Program-made: the position numbers and the translations under genes
In this document: piece by piece, positions 46,755 to 55,891 of the stretch
Layout of the letters: every line of letters begins with the position of its first letter
Position numbering within the stretch: position 1 is the stretch's first letter
Notes under the pieces: model-generated
Told to the model about the DNA's origin: nothing
The model's database searches: none
Seen by the model: only the letters and a program-made list of their open reading frames with translations
DNA from: Halospeciosus flavus
GTDB lineage: Archaea; Halobacteriota; Halobacteria; Halobacteriales; Halobacteriaceae
NCBI RefSeq assembly: GCF_029814175.1
Contig: NZ_CP122312.1
Location: forward strand, 372,001 to 436,000
DNA: 64,000 bases
Direction of reading: 5' to 3'

Positions 46755-48179
46755 CTACTCGCCGTCGACAGACAATGCAACGACTCCCTGCTCTTGGCCA
46801 CTAACGTAAACGCGGTCGCCGGCGACTGCTACGTCCCAGGGTGCCATCGGGAGATCGGTTCGCCACCGCAGACGACCGTCCCCGCTCGAAAGTCCCAACA
46901 ACGATCCCTGGCCTGTGGTCTGTTTTGAATCGAGACCGTATCCGACAACCACCGTATTGTCGCCGACGACGGGGCAACTGACTCTGAACTCTGCAGGCGC
47001 CGCCGTCGAGAGATCTCCATCGTCAAGCGACTGCCGAAAGATCCACTCGAGCCCGCCAGTCGAGGCATCCAGCGCGAAGACGACGAAGAGCGCCTTCGAT
47101 TCGTGGCCCTCACAGACGAACACGCGGTCGCCGTCGGTTGCGACCGAGGAAAACGTGGCAGGACCCGAGCTATCCCATCCCGGGAACTGCCAGGCAACGT
47201 CCGTACCTCCGGCAGCCCCGAACGCGAGCGATCGGTGCGTGTCAGTCGACCAGACCACCTGACTCGAGACGGTAACATCGCCATCACGGGCGACGACTGG
47301 TCGACCCGGAAGATCCATCGGTGACGCCAACCGGTTGATGGACGGTGATTCATCGAACATCTCCAGCTCGTATATCGATGGCGTGGGCTGACTGTAGCTC
47401 GCCCATACACAATCATCGGTCACCGCGAGTCCACCGGGCTCGTCCAACACACGGTTGTCCTCTTGGTCGTGGTTACCGAGATAGAGCCGCCACTGCTCGC
47501 GGCCGTCCGATGGTGCGAGTCCGTGAAGTCCGTAGCTGGACTGGATATACACAGTCTCGGGTGTTGCAAGCGGAAGCGGTGAGAACTGCTCTGGTGAATC
47601 ACTCGAGCGAGTCAGAAACCGGTTGGGAACGGCCTTGGCGACCTGCTCGTAGAGGTTGATCCGCCATCGAACGGTTCCATCCGAGATATCGACAGCGATG
47701 ACGTCGGTTCCAGAGTCCGTCAGAAAGAGTGTTCCGTCGACGAGACCGCCGAATTGCGGATAGCGATGCCCGTGTGGATATTGGACCTGACGTCGCCAGC
47801 GTCGGTCTCCGTCGACTGCGTCGTATGCGTACAAAATGACGTCAGAATCACGAGTGACAGCGCTAACAACTAGGTTAGTCGTAGCTGCGACAACGTCTCC
47901 CGTCCTCGCTGTATCGGGGCGACCGTCTCCGTGTTGCTTCTGCCAGGCGACCGTCGGTCGAGTACGCAGTCCACGCGAGGTTCGCGCAGTATTCGAGAGA
48001 TCCGCCCGTGGGAATCGCCACTCGTCGGCAGGCGGTTCCCACGACGTACCGATCGACTCGGGCGGACGCTCGGTCGGACTGGACAAACCGAGTTCGGCAC
48101 AGCCTGCAAGGCTGGTCGTTGCAGCGATCCCGGACATCTGGAGGGCCGTACGGCGCGTGATAGGGACCATGGTGTCCAT
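46755..48179 (-). CDS. Tat-exported PQQ-like beta-propeller lipoprotein
   Basis: 474 residues. The leader has a twin Arg (ITRRTALQMSG) and a lipobox LAGC (Cys at about 27), so the protein is exported folded and lipid-anchored outside the cell. The rest shows repeated propeller blades with the AxDxxDGxxxW pattern (YAYDAVDGDRRWRRQ, IAVDISDGTVRWR, LGLSSGDGRLRWR). Such proteins are outer-surface binding or scaffolding modules, and catalytic PQQ residues are not evident. It lies at the edge of the starch locus and could bind sugar or protein there, but that is inference from place only. Confidence 0.8.
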   Translation of the reverse strand: MDTMVPITRRTALQMSGIAATTSLAGCAELGLSSPTERPPESIGTSWEPPADEWRFPRADLSNTARTSRGLRTRPTVAWQKQHGDGRPDTARTGDVVAATTNLVVSAVTRDSDVILYAYDAVDGDRRWRRQVQYPHGHRYPQFGGLVDGTLFLTDSGTDVIAVDISDGTVRWRINLYEQVAKAVPNRFLTRSSDSPEQFSPLPLATPETVYIQSSYGLHGLAPSDGREQWRLYLGNHDQEDNRVLDEPGGLAVTDDCVWASYSQPTPSIYELEMFDESPSINRLASPMDLPGRPVVARDGDVTVSSQVVWSTDTHRSLAFGAAGGTDVAWQFPGWDSSGPATFSSVATDGDRVFVCEGHESKALFVVFALDASTGGLEWIFRQSLDDGDLSTAAPAEFRVSCPVVGDNTVVVGYGLDSKQTTGQGSLLGLSSGDGRLRWRTDLPMAPWDVAVAGDRVYVSGQEQGVVALSVDGE

Positions 48180-48368
48180 ATTCTGTGGGATTGGTGAAAA
48201 GGTTCAGCCTGCTCACCGGATTCGTACTCGTTCTTACCGGGCTTGATATTGGCAGGATGGCTACATTTCACTCGAATCGGTTTGCGTAGTATGGTCTACG
48301 TAGTGGCTCACATTCTTTAATAAGAGGAGCATCAGCCAAGGGTTAACCGAGCTGTGGGCAACTGGCCG
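48180..48368. other. Gap between lipoprotein and amylase genes
   Basis: Holds the promoter region of the lipoprotein gene on the minus strand and the 3' end of the amylase transcript. No gene or repeat seen. Confidence 0.4.
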
Positions 48369-50525
48369 TTACCAGGTTGTCCGGAACTCCGCCGTGCCGG
48401 TCGTCGGCGTCGTATAGGTGTGGTTCGACCCACTCTCCCAGGTCACATTCCCAGAGCTATCCTCCTTGATGAACTTGAATTCGATGTCCTGACCAGCTGG
48501 CACATTCACGTCGTAGTACCATGTGGGGTAGGAGTACTCGACTTGATTGAAGAATGGGCCGACGGCTCTCGAGGTATCCCAGTTCCCGAGCTCGTGAACA
48601 TTACCCGTGAGGTAGACGTTTTCGCCAGTCTCCGTCGTCGCATCGTCAACAATGAAACGTACGGTGACCTGCTCACCGGAAAGTACCTCGAAGCCGTTGA
48701 ATGCGGTGCTCGTCGTGCCTGACGAGCTTTCAACGGTAACGTCGTAGAACCCACCCGCTACAGAGGGGATAGTCACGTCGATGCGGTCATCACTCCACGT
48801 CTGTACGGTCCCCTGTGTGGAACCGAACCGGACGGTCCCCTGTGTAGAACCGAATCCTTCGCCGCCGAGTGTAACCGTCGTTCCGGGCGTCCCGATGGTC
48901 GGACCGACGTGTCCGAGGGTTGGCGTCGTGGTGTCGCCGCGGTGGGCCCACACCGAGACAGTGTGTGGACCGAACGAGAATTGATCAATAGACCCATCGT
49001 CGTTCACGCTGACGGTCCATCCATTTACTTCGCCGTCGAGCACGTCGGCATAAGAACCGCCAGGAAGGGATGTCTGTAGGGTATTGATGTCGTACCATGT
49101 ATCTTGACTGCGGTTGACGGCAACGACAACGGCGTTGTCACCGAACTCGCGTTCGTAGATGTATACATCTCCGTTTATCCAGCGCTGCTGGGTATCTCCA
49201 TACGCGATAGCTGGGTTCGACTGACGGAGTGCGGCGAGCTTTGAGATGACTGCATACGCCGTTGTGGACGTATCGAACGACGTCATGGACTTTCGATTTT
49301 CTGGATTCCCTGACTCGTTCGCGCCCGTCATGTACTGTTCAGTCCCATAGTAGACAGCTGGTGTTCCTCGTGAAGTGAGAAGAACGGCGAGCGCGATATC
49401 TGTCATCGTTGTGCTCGCAGACGCCGTCGTGAACCGATCCATATCGTGGTTGTCGAGGAACGGTACTTGGCTCGTGACCTGCTGGTGCTCCGACTTAGTC
49501 TCCTGAATCACGTTGTGGAGTCCATTGAAGTCGTCCGTCCTGTCACGAAGGACATCTCGTATTTTCTGTCCGAACCGGAAGTCAAGAAGATTCATCCCGC
49601 TATCGTTTGAGAATTCGTAGTAGCGCTGGCTCGTCTGACCGGATCCGAGGAACCACTCGCCGAACGTAAACACGGGCGCGTGGTTGTAGATAGTTTCCAT
49701 CATGACCTTCTGCCATTTCGGCGGCATGTGCTTGACAGCATCCACCCGAATACCGTCCACTCCGAGATCCAACCACTTCGTGATAGCTTCCTTGAGGTAC
49801 TGGTCAATGTACGTCTCTGAGACGTCAAGATCGGCGAGATCGTAGAGATTCCTGTAGATACCATCCTCGTATGAGGAGAAGTCTGTTCCGCCGTTGTGAC
49901 GGAAGTAGTTGTTCGGGTCGTTATCGTAGTCGGCGACGAACGAACCGTTGTCGTACAGCGCACCCTCCTCCATGAACCCGTCACCATCTGTCTCGGACGC
50001 TGGGTTCGAGTGATTCGGCACAAAGTCGATAATAATCTTAATATCGTTGTCGTGAGCGACGGAGACGAGTTCCTTGAAGTCGCTCATATCCCCGAAATAC
50101 GGGTTCGGTTTCTTCAGGTCGCGGATCCAGAACCCGTGGTATGCTGCGGAGTCGTAGTCGGGGTGGATTTCGTAGACGTTCTCGAAGGGTGGCGATATCC
50201 AGAGCGCGGTCACACCGAGGTTAGTGAGATAGCCATCCTGAATCCGCTGAATAATACCCCGCCAGTCCCCACCGTGGTACTTCGTAAGGTTACTCGGGTC
50301 GTACAGCTCACCGTCCGGGTTGTTCGAAGTGTCTCCGTCTTGGAAGCGGTCGGTCAGAATTTGGTAGATGACGTCATCCGTGTAGTCAACGGAACTGCCT
50401 AGACCACCAGTAACCGCTCGCGCCTCCTGACCAGCGAATTGGAGGCCAGCAGCAGCCTGTGTCGCGCCAATAGTTCCGAGACCGAGCGCCTTGAGGACGT
50501 CACGTCGAGTGGTATCTTCTGGCAT
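48369..50525 (-). CDS. Secreted GH13 amylase, CGTase-like, with TIG and CBM20 domains
   Basis: 718 residues. A twin-arginine leader (TTRRDVLKALGLG) directs folded export. GH13 motifs: DFVPNH (about 163), GIRVDAVKH with the nucleophile Asp (about 258), FTFGEW with the acid Glu (about 286), FLDNHDMDRF (about 356). Domain order A/B/C, then a TIG/IPT domain (about 500-595) and a CBM20 starch-binding domain (from about 605: VTVRFIVDDATTETGENVYLTGN..LGNW), is that of cyclodextrin glucanotransferases and maltogenic amylases. It starts starch breakdown outside the cell. A TATA box lies 28-33 nt before the ATG. Confidence 0.88.
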   Translation of the reverse strand: MPEDTTRRDVLKALGLGTIGATQAAAGLQFAGQEARAVTGGLGSSVDYTDDVIYQILTDRFQDGDTSNNPDGELYDPSNLTKYHGGDWRGIIQRIQDGYLTNLGVTALWISPPFENVYEIHPDYDSAAYHGFWIRDLKKPNPYFGDMSDFKELVSVAHDNDIKIIIDFVPNHSNPASETDGDGFMEEGALYDNGSFVADYDNDPNNYFRHNGGTDFSSYEDGIYRNLYDLADLDVSETYIDQYLKEAITKWLDLGVDGIRVDAVKHMPPKWQKVMMETIYNHAPVFTFGEWFLGSGQTSQRYYEFSNDSGMNLLDFRFGQKIRDVLRDRTDDFNGLHNVIQETKSEHQQVTSQVPFLDNHDMDRFTTASASTTMTDIALAVLLTSRGTPAVYYGTEQYMTGANESGNPENRKSMTSFDTSTTAYAVISKLAALRQSNPAIAYGDTQQRWINGDVYIYEREFGDNAVVVAVNRSQDTWYDINTLQTSLPGGSYADVLDGEVNGWTVSVNDDGSIDQFSFGPHTVSVWAHRGDTTTPTLGHVGPTIGTPGTTVTLGGEGFGSTQGTVRFGSTQGTVQTWSDDRIDVTIPSVAGGFYDVTVESSSGTTSTAFNGFEVLSGEQVTVRFIVDDATTETGENVYLTGNVHELGNWDTSRAVGPFFNQVEYSYPTWYYDVNVPAGQDIEFKFIKEDSSGNVTWESGSNHTYTTPTTGTAEFRTTW
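48805..48858. repeat. 27-bp tandem repeat inside the amylase TIG domain
   Basis: Two adjacent 27-bp units that differ at only a few bases encode FGSTQGTVR and FGSTQGTVQ. TIG domains normally have similar but not identical halves here, so this looks like a recent local duplication or gene conversion. Confidence 0.6.
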
Positions 50526-50552
50526 GCGCTAGAACGAGTGAAGTGATTTTGA

Positions 50553-50558
50553 ATAAAA
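50553..50558 (-). promoter_or_regulatory. TATA box of the amylase gene
   Basis: TTTTAT (minus strand), 28-33 nt before the start codon at 50525. That spacing places transcription start at or next to the ATG, the leaderless pattern common in haloarchaea. Confidence 0.5.
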
Positions 50559-50651
50559 CTTTTCCAAGAATTGGGATAGGTGCCTACTTCCACGACTCAG
50601 ACCTCCGGCTACTGAACTAATGGGGTGCGAAAAACACGGTGGTGGAGCTTG

Positions 50652-51698
50652 CTACTCCCGGTAGAGAGTGAGTTCGTCCGCCTCGATATCCTCGATGAAC
50701 GCACCCTCGCCGCCGACAGTGTACTCGCCGTCCTCGGTTTCGACGACGAGTGAATGCTCAACCGGGAAGGAGTTGTTCGTCGGTTTCACGAGCCCCTGAC
50801 GGACCCCCGTGACGACGCCATCGAACGAGGTCTCACCATCGTCGACAAAGCGACCACGGCCACGTGCCCGAAGATCGTCGCCATCCTTCAGATGGAGGGT
50901 CGCGGCGAGCACCGCGTGCCGGAAGTTCCGGTAAGACACGGGGAGCTTGGGCGGATCGACGACGTACAGTTCCTCGGCGGGTGGCCAGTAGTTCCCGAAG
51001 AACGACCCGACGATGACGGGGCCGAGTTCCTCCTGAACGAACGCGATCGCGCGCGTATCCGAGTTCGTACGAAGGACGATATCCGGCGGTGCGACGAGTC
51101 CAGACTGGGAGTCTGCCGTCACCATCGTCGGCATTGCCTGGCTCCAGGCACGCGCGACTGTCGATACACCAGCGACGTCCGGTACGTCCGCGGGGTCGTC
51201 GACGTCGGATAAGAGCAAGACGACGAACACACCACGGTGTACTGCAGATCGGAGGGCGTCGCGCACGCTGTCCAGCCGAGATGCCGGGATAGCGAGTGTG
51301 AGCTCTCTGGTCGCCCGATCGATAAGCTGCTCGACGCGCTTGATGACGGTTGCACGCGCCTTGATAACCTCAAAGTCGTCCTCTGTGGGCTGTGTAGCGG
51401 AGAACCGCTCCTCGAGGGCAGGGCCCATGGCGTCGAGTTGATTCTCGAGTTGGTCGACGACTTTCTCTGGTGGGTTCGCACGGATCGTCGTCGGGACGAG
51501 GTGGTCATTTACCTGGACGAATCCCCGCTCCTCAAGGTCCTCACTGAGGCTATAGACGTAGCGCTTCGAGACGCCGGCGTCCTCTGCGATAGTGGCGGCC
51601 TCTGCCTCCCCATGATTGAGTATCGTGAGGTAGGTGTCGATCTCCTTTTCAGAGAGGCCAAATCGGCCGAGGAGCTCGGCGAGTTCTGCGTCATTCAT
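50652..51698 (-). CDS. trmB: TrmB-family sugar-responsive transcription regulator
   Basis: 348 residues. Residues 1-70 form the TrmB winged helix (LLGRFGLSEKEIDTYLTILNHGEAEAATIAEDAGVSKRYVYSLSEDLEERGFV). A linker with a coiled section follows, then the sugar-binding C-terminal domain (about 110-348). TrmB proteins control maltose/maltodextrin or central carbon genes and release or change DNA binding on sugar binding. Place between the two amylase genes makes them and the ABC importer its likely targets. The gap to the upstream GH13 gene is only 33 nt, so the two are probably cotranscribed. Confidence 0.87.
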   Translation of the reverse strand: MNDAELAELLGRFGLSEKEIDTYLTILNHGEAEAATIAEDAGVSKRYVYSLSEDLEERGFVQVNDHLVPTTIRANPPEKVVDQLENQLDAMGPALEERFSATQPTEDDFEVIKARATVIKRVEQLIDRATRELTLAIPASRLDSVRDALRSAVHRGVFVVLLLSDVDDPADVPDVAGVSTVARAWSQAMPTMVTADSQSGLVAPPDIVLRTNSDTRAIAFVQEELGPVIVGSFFGNYWPPAEELYVVDPPKLPVSYRNFRHAVLAATLHLKDGDDLRARGRGRFVDDGETSFDGVVTGVRQGLVKPTNNSFPVEHSLVVETEDGEYTVGGEGAFIEDIEADELTLYRE

Positions 51699-51731
51699 CG
51701 TCTCCTAGTGAATTCTGGGGCCTGCGCGCAT

Positions 51732-53753
51732 TTAACGTCTCGCGTGCAGAACGGCAGCGTCATGTACGCGTAGCGACTCGTCGGCGCCGACCTGGCTCCC
51801 GGTGAGCAGGTCGGTCGTCGCCACGGACTCGTCGACGGTGACGGTCGCAGGCTGACTTGCGAAGTTGAGCACGACGACGACGCGGTCGTCATCATCATCG
51901 CGTGCGAATGCGACCACTCGATCGTCGTCCGGCCCGTCCTCGACACTGTACGAAATGCGCTCGACGGACCCATGCTTCAGGACGGAATGGTCGTTCCGTG
52001 CCGCCGTGAGCTGGCGGTGATACGCAGTCAAATCGCTGTCGCCATCGTGCCACTGCATCTTCCCGCGGTACTCCGTCATGCCACGCTCCTGTCCGTAGTA
52101 GATCATCGGCGCACCAGGAAGGGTGAACGTCGCCGCGGCGGCCGCGCGAAGCGAACCCTCGTCACACTCGTCAAGGTAGCGGTCTTCGTCGTGGTTCTCG
52201 ACGTACCGCATGTGGACAGAGTGGTCCGGGAACCCCATGCGCTTGGACGCATCGAGTGCATCGAAGACTGCGTCTGCGGATGCCTCCTCGTTTCCGATGT
52301 CGCGGAGCGTGTGGTAGAGCGAGGTATCGTAGTGGACGGTGAACTCACCCTCGTGATAGAACGGGTCGCGAGGAACAGTTTCGTCGAGTAGGAGGAAGTC
52401 CTCGGGTGTGCGGTCGGCGACTTCCTTCCAGAACCCGTGGGGGACACCCCACGCGACGTCACAGCGGAACCCGTCGACGACACCCGCCCACTCGTCGACG
52501 ACGTCGAGAAGGAACTCGCGTACGGCGAGTGTTCCGAAGTTCAGGTTCGGAATGTGCGTCCAATCGAAGTAGTACTCCGCGCCGACGGGAGAGTCCTCAT
52601 CGGGCACGTAGAAGTCATCGTATGCAGGGACGTCACCCGCGAAGTGGTGGAAGAACGGGTGGTCGCGGGACGTGTGATTGATGACGAGGTCAAAGACTAC
52701 GCGGATGCCCGCGTCGTGACAAGCGTCGACGAAGGACTCGAACTCTGCACGCGTCCCGAGGTCAGACGCCGTCGAAAAGTAATCCGTGATGTGGTAGCCG
52801 TGGGTGGTCGGACTCTCGAGGACGGGCGTAAGCCAGACACAGTCGACACCGAGGGAGTCGATGTACGGAACGCGGCGTTCCAGTTCGCGAAACGTCGTGT
52901 CCGGGGTTTCTCCAGCAAACGACCGCACGAAGATTTCGTAGACCGTCGGTGCCGTCGCCCAGTCCGGGCCGTCGTTCGGCCGGTGGACATCTACACGATC
53001 GTCCTCGACCTGCACATCGACGTAGTCGGAAACTCCGTAGCGTTCCGCGACTGGGACAGCGTGCACGCGTACGCGCTCAGAGATTTCACTAAGAGGGATA
53101 CGAGCACTCGTGCCGTCGACATCGAGAGCGGCATCCACGTCGTCGCGGTCACGGTCATCAAGGTAGAACTCGACGTCGGGTGTCGAGCCGTTCGGCGCAG
53201 CCGACGGCGTGGCTTCGACAAGGAGATCGCCGTCGTCGACAGTCGCATCGACACGGAGACGGGGTCGGCCGGGCCCCTCGACGGTGGTCGTCCCCCAGAC
53301 GGACTGGTGGATGTCGTCGTTCGCGCAGAAGTTGTAGTGCTGTTCGCCAGGTGGGAGCTGTTTCTCGAGAACGTACGTGTCGCCCTCTCGGTGCGCATAG
53401 TCCCGTCCGATGACTTGCTCGTTCCAGGGACCGATGACGGCGACGGAATCGAGATCCTCTTCTGGAACAGGAAGGTCGGCAGCCGCGACCTCAAAGCGTG
53501 CGGTGACACGCTCATCGGGGAAGACGCGGACTGTCTGTTTGTACGTCCCGTCTGACGACTCCAGTTGGAAGCGGTACGTGCCCGGCGTATCGGGCGAGAC
53601 GGTAACCACGGGGTCGTCAGGGACAGTGACAGCGTCTGCATCGGGGCCGTCAACGAGCGACCACGTGTAACTCGTGTCGGGTGCTGGGTCACGAGGGGCA
53701 AGTTCGACTGATTCACCGACGGAAACGAACCGAGGGGGGCCCGGTTGGTGCAT
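51732..53753 (-). CDS. GH13 amylase-type enzyme, probably cytoplasmic (neopullulanase/cyclomaltodextrinase-like)
   Basis: 673 residues, no leader, so it acts inside the cell on imported dextrins. The first 270 residues are beta-sandwich domains (FVSVGESVELAPRDPAPDTSYTW; a CBM-like segment with LPPGEQHYNF). The catalytic barrel follows: DLVINH (about 350), GFRCDVAWG (about 432), FLLLDETVPRD (about 458), YVENHDEDR (about 520). The N-domain plus ENHDED box is typical of cyclomaltodextrinase/neopullulanase enzymes. Divergent from the GH15 gene; 104 nt separate the starts. Confidence 0.85.
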   Translation of the reverse strand: MHQPGPPRFVSVGESVELAPRDPAPDTSYTWSLVDGPDADAVTVPDDPVVTVSPDTPGTYRFQLESSDGTYKQTVRVFPDERVTARFEVAAADLPVPEEDLDSVAVIGPWNEQVIGRDYAHREGDTYVLEKQLPPGEQHYNFCANDDIHQSVWGTTTVEGPGRPRLRVDATVDDGDLLVEATPSAAPNGSTPDVEFYLDDRDRDDVDAALDVDGTSARIPLSEISERVRVHAVPVAERYGVSDYVDVQVEDDRVDVHRPNDGPDWATAPTVYEIFVRSFAGETPDTTFRELERRVPYIDSLGVDCVWLTPVLESPTTHGYHITDYFSTASDLGTRAEFESFVDACHDAGIRVVFDLVINHTSRDHPFFHHFAGDVPAYDDFYVPDEDSPVGAEYYFDWTHIPNLNFGTLAVREFLLDVVDEWAGVVDGFRCDVAWGVPHGFWKEVADRTPEDFLLLDETVPRDPFYHEGEFTVHYDTSLYHTLRDIGNEEASADAVFDALDASKRMGFPDHSVHMRYVENHDEDRYLDECDEGSLRAAAAATFTLPGAPMIYYGQERGMTEYRGKMQWHDGDSDLTAYHRQLTAARNDHSVLKHGSVERISYSVEDGPDDDRVVAFARDDDDDRVVVVLNFASQPATVTVDESVATTDLLTGSQVGADESLRVHDAAVLHARR

Positions 53754-53826
53754 ACGTCACCGTGCTGATGCCGGTTACTTCAATATTCCCCTCTCAGTAG
53801 AATCTGTGAATTAGTATTATACCAAA

Positions 53827-53832
53827 TTTTAT
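53827..53832 (+). promoter_or_regulatory. TATA box of the GH15 gene
   Basis: TTTTAT within AAATTTTATC, 26-31 nt before the ATG at 53858: leaderless-type promoter. The divergent GH13 promoter must share this 104-nt gap. Confidence 0.5.
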
Positions 53833-53857
53833 CGGGCTGTGCTTCATCCCCTCCATC

Positions 53858-55891
53858 ATGCGATTGCATGACGCTCTTGACGACTACAAACGCCGCCGTG
53901 ATGACTCACGGGCGTTCGCCGGCGAACGTAGAACTACCACCGGCCGGTTCACGGGAACGGACGGCCGACTCGTCCATGTCGCCCTCGACGGCAGTCTCCG
54001 CGACTTCAGTTATTCACTCACTGGGCAGAACGGTATCGAACGTTCTCGATTCGGCGTCCGTGTCGACGGCAATCTGGACTGGTTCGATGCCGACAACGCC
54101 ACCCAGTCGTACGACGCGGCCACTTCCCTCGTCGTCACCGACCACGAAGCCGCTGACGTAACCCAGTACGACCTCACGGTCGAGGACGCCCACCTCACAC
54201 ACGTCGAGGCCTCGGACGCCGACGAGCTCGTCGTGTACGTTGCGTTCGGCCCCGATCGTCAGGAGGCACAGCTCAGCCAACTCCGCTACGACGACGCAGT
54301 CGAGGTGTACCACGACCGAGAGCACGACTTCCTCGGCGCCGATTCATCGTTCTCGTCGCTGGCCGGCGAGCCTCTGCTCCCCTTCGCCGATATCCTCGCC
54401 GCCGACCCCATCGAAGAACCGCGTGCGACTCTTGGCGACCGCTACGAAGCTGATCGACTCAGCGGCGAGTTCGTCGTCGGCATTCCCTTCACAGACGGCT
54501 CCGTAACCGTTGCTACCCTCCTGACCAACCGTCGAGAGACCACCCGTGAGGCCGCCCGCACTCGACTCGACGATCTTCTCGAGACTTACGACTCTCCGGA
54601 CGCCCTCCGCGAGGCTGCCGAACACCGCGCCACTACTGCCGACGACCTTCCCGAACAGACACGCGCTGCCGTCACTGCCGACCTTCGCGTCCTCGATCTC
54701 CTTTCCGCAGACTCCGGGGCCCGTATCGCCGGTCCCGACTTCGATCCGTTTTACGTCCACTCTGGAGGTTATGGCTACACCTGGTTTCGAGATGACGCCG
54801 AGATCGCGTCGTTCCTCTATGACGCTGACGAGGCTCTCTCCCTTGACCTCGCCGACCGTCACGCCGCTAGCGCGCGCTTTTACTGCAATACGCAACGATC
54901 CGACGGCTCGTGGCCACACCGTGTCTGGCCGCGCAACCATGCGCTCGCACCTGGCTGGGCGAATGGTCGCCTCGAAGCCGGCAGCGATGTCGACTACCAA
55001 GCCGACCAGACAGGCAGCGTCATCGCATTCCTTGCCGACTACCGCACTGACGCGCCCTCCGGCCTCCGCGAACGAATCGACGAGACGCTCGAACGCGCAC
55101 TCGACGGTCTCGACGCCACACTTGCCCCCGACGGCCGACCCGTTGCCTGCCAGAACGCGTGGGAGGACACTACAGGACGATTCACGCACACAGCCGCGAC
55201 GTTTCTCGAAGCGTACGCTACGCTCGCGACCGTTGACGCTCCCGGAATCGATACCGAACATGCACGCGAGCAGGCACACCGCGTCTACAACGCCATCGAC
55301 GACCTCTGGTGTTCGAACCGTGGCGTCTACGCATTCCGCGAACACGACGGCAAACTCGACGACCGCTATGACTCCGCATCCCTCGCGCTTGCTGCCGCAC
55401 ACCGAGCGTATGATCGCCTTGCCTCCGTTGATTCTGACCGCCGCGATCGTCTCGTCTCTCACGTCGAAGGTGTCTGCGAGGGGCTGTGGCGAGAGACCGA
55501 CGCCATTCGTGGGCTGATGCGATACGAGGGCGACGATTGGCGACAAGGCGAGCAGGAGTCCCCGAAGGTGTGGACCGTCTCGACGGCGTGGGGAGCTCAT
55601 GCTGCCGCCGAACTCTCCCTGCTCCTTGATGCCTATGACGACCCGCGAGCGACTACAGTTGCCTCGCGCTCGCGGACACTCCTCGACACAATTTCGCCGG
55701 ATAATGAGCTCATCGCGCCCACCGGCTATCTCCCGGAACAGCTGTTTGACGATGGCACACCGGACAGTGCGACGCCGCTCGGCTGGCCACACGCAATCCG
55801 TACTGCAACGCTCGCGTTACATGCGGAAAACGAGGTACTTCAGACCGAGGGCATCGACGTCGCCGTGACGTCTTCGGAACCGCTGGACTGA
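53858..55891 (+). CDS. GH15 glucoamylase-type glucan 1,4-alpha-glucosidase
   Basis: 677 residues without a signal peptide, so cytoplasmic. The N-terminal beta domain (about 1-260) is followed by the (alpha/alpha)6 barrel with GH15 marks: GYTWFRDDAEIASF (about 306-319), the QESPKVWTVSTAWGAHAA stretch (about 567) and the LPEQ base motif (about 628-631) before LGWPHA. It releases glucose from the ends of imported maltodextrins. The 3' end overlaps the convergent MalK-type gene by 52 bp. Confidence 0.86.
   Translation: MRLHDALDDYKRRRDDSRAFAGERRTTTGRFTGTDGRLVHVALDGSLRDFSYSLTGQNGIERSRFGVRVDGNLDWFDADNATQSYDAATSLVVTDHEAADVTQYDLTVEDAHLTHVEASDADELVVYVAFGPDRQEAQLSQLRYDDAVEVYHDREHDFLGADSSFSSLAGEPLLPFADILAADPIEEPRATLGDRYEADRLSGEFVVGIPFTDGSVTVATLLTNRRETTREAARTRLDDLLETYDSPDALREAAEHRATTADDLPEQTRAAVTADLRVLDLLSADSGARIAGPDFDPFYVHSGGYGYTWFRDDAEIASFLYDADEALSLDLADRHAASARFYCNTQRSDGSWPHRVWPRNHALAPGWANGRLEAGSDVDYQADQTGSVIAFLADYRTDAPSGLRERIDETLERALDGLDATLAPDGRPVACQNAWEDTTGRFTHTAATFLEAYATLATVDAPGIDTEHAREQAHRVYNAIDDLWCSNRGVYAFREHDGKLDDRYDSASLALAAAHRAYDRLASVDSDRRDRLVSHVEGVCEGLWRETDAIRGLMRYEGDDWRQGEQESPKVWTVSTAWGAHAAAELSLLLDAYDDPRATTVASRSRTLLDTISPDNELIAPTGYLPEQLFDDGTPDSATPLGWPHAIRTATLALHAENEVLQTEGIDVAVTSSEPLD

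Noticed and set aside
52437..53555. 372-residue plus-strand open frame
   Set aside because: Antisense shadow of the GH13 gene at 51732-53753, whose catalytic motifs are unmistakable.
54344..55792. 482-residue minus-strand open frame over the glucoamylase gene
   Set aside because: It is the antisense frame of a GC-rich gene with clear GH15 motifs. Its composition is Arg/Val/Gly-rich with no domain.
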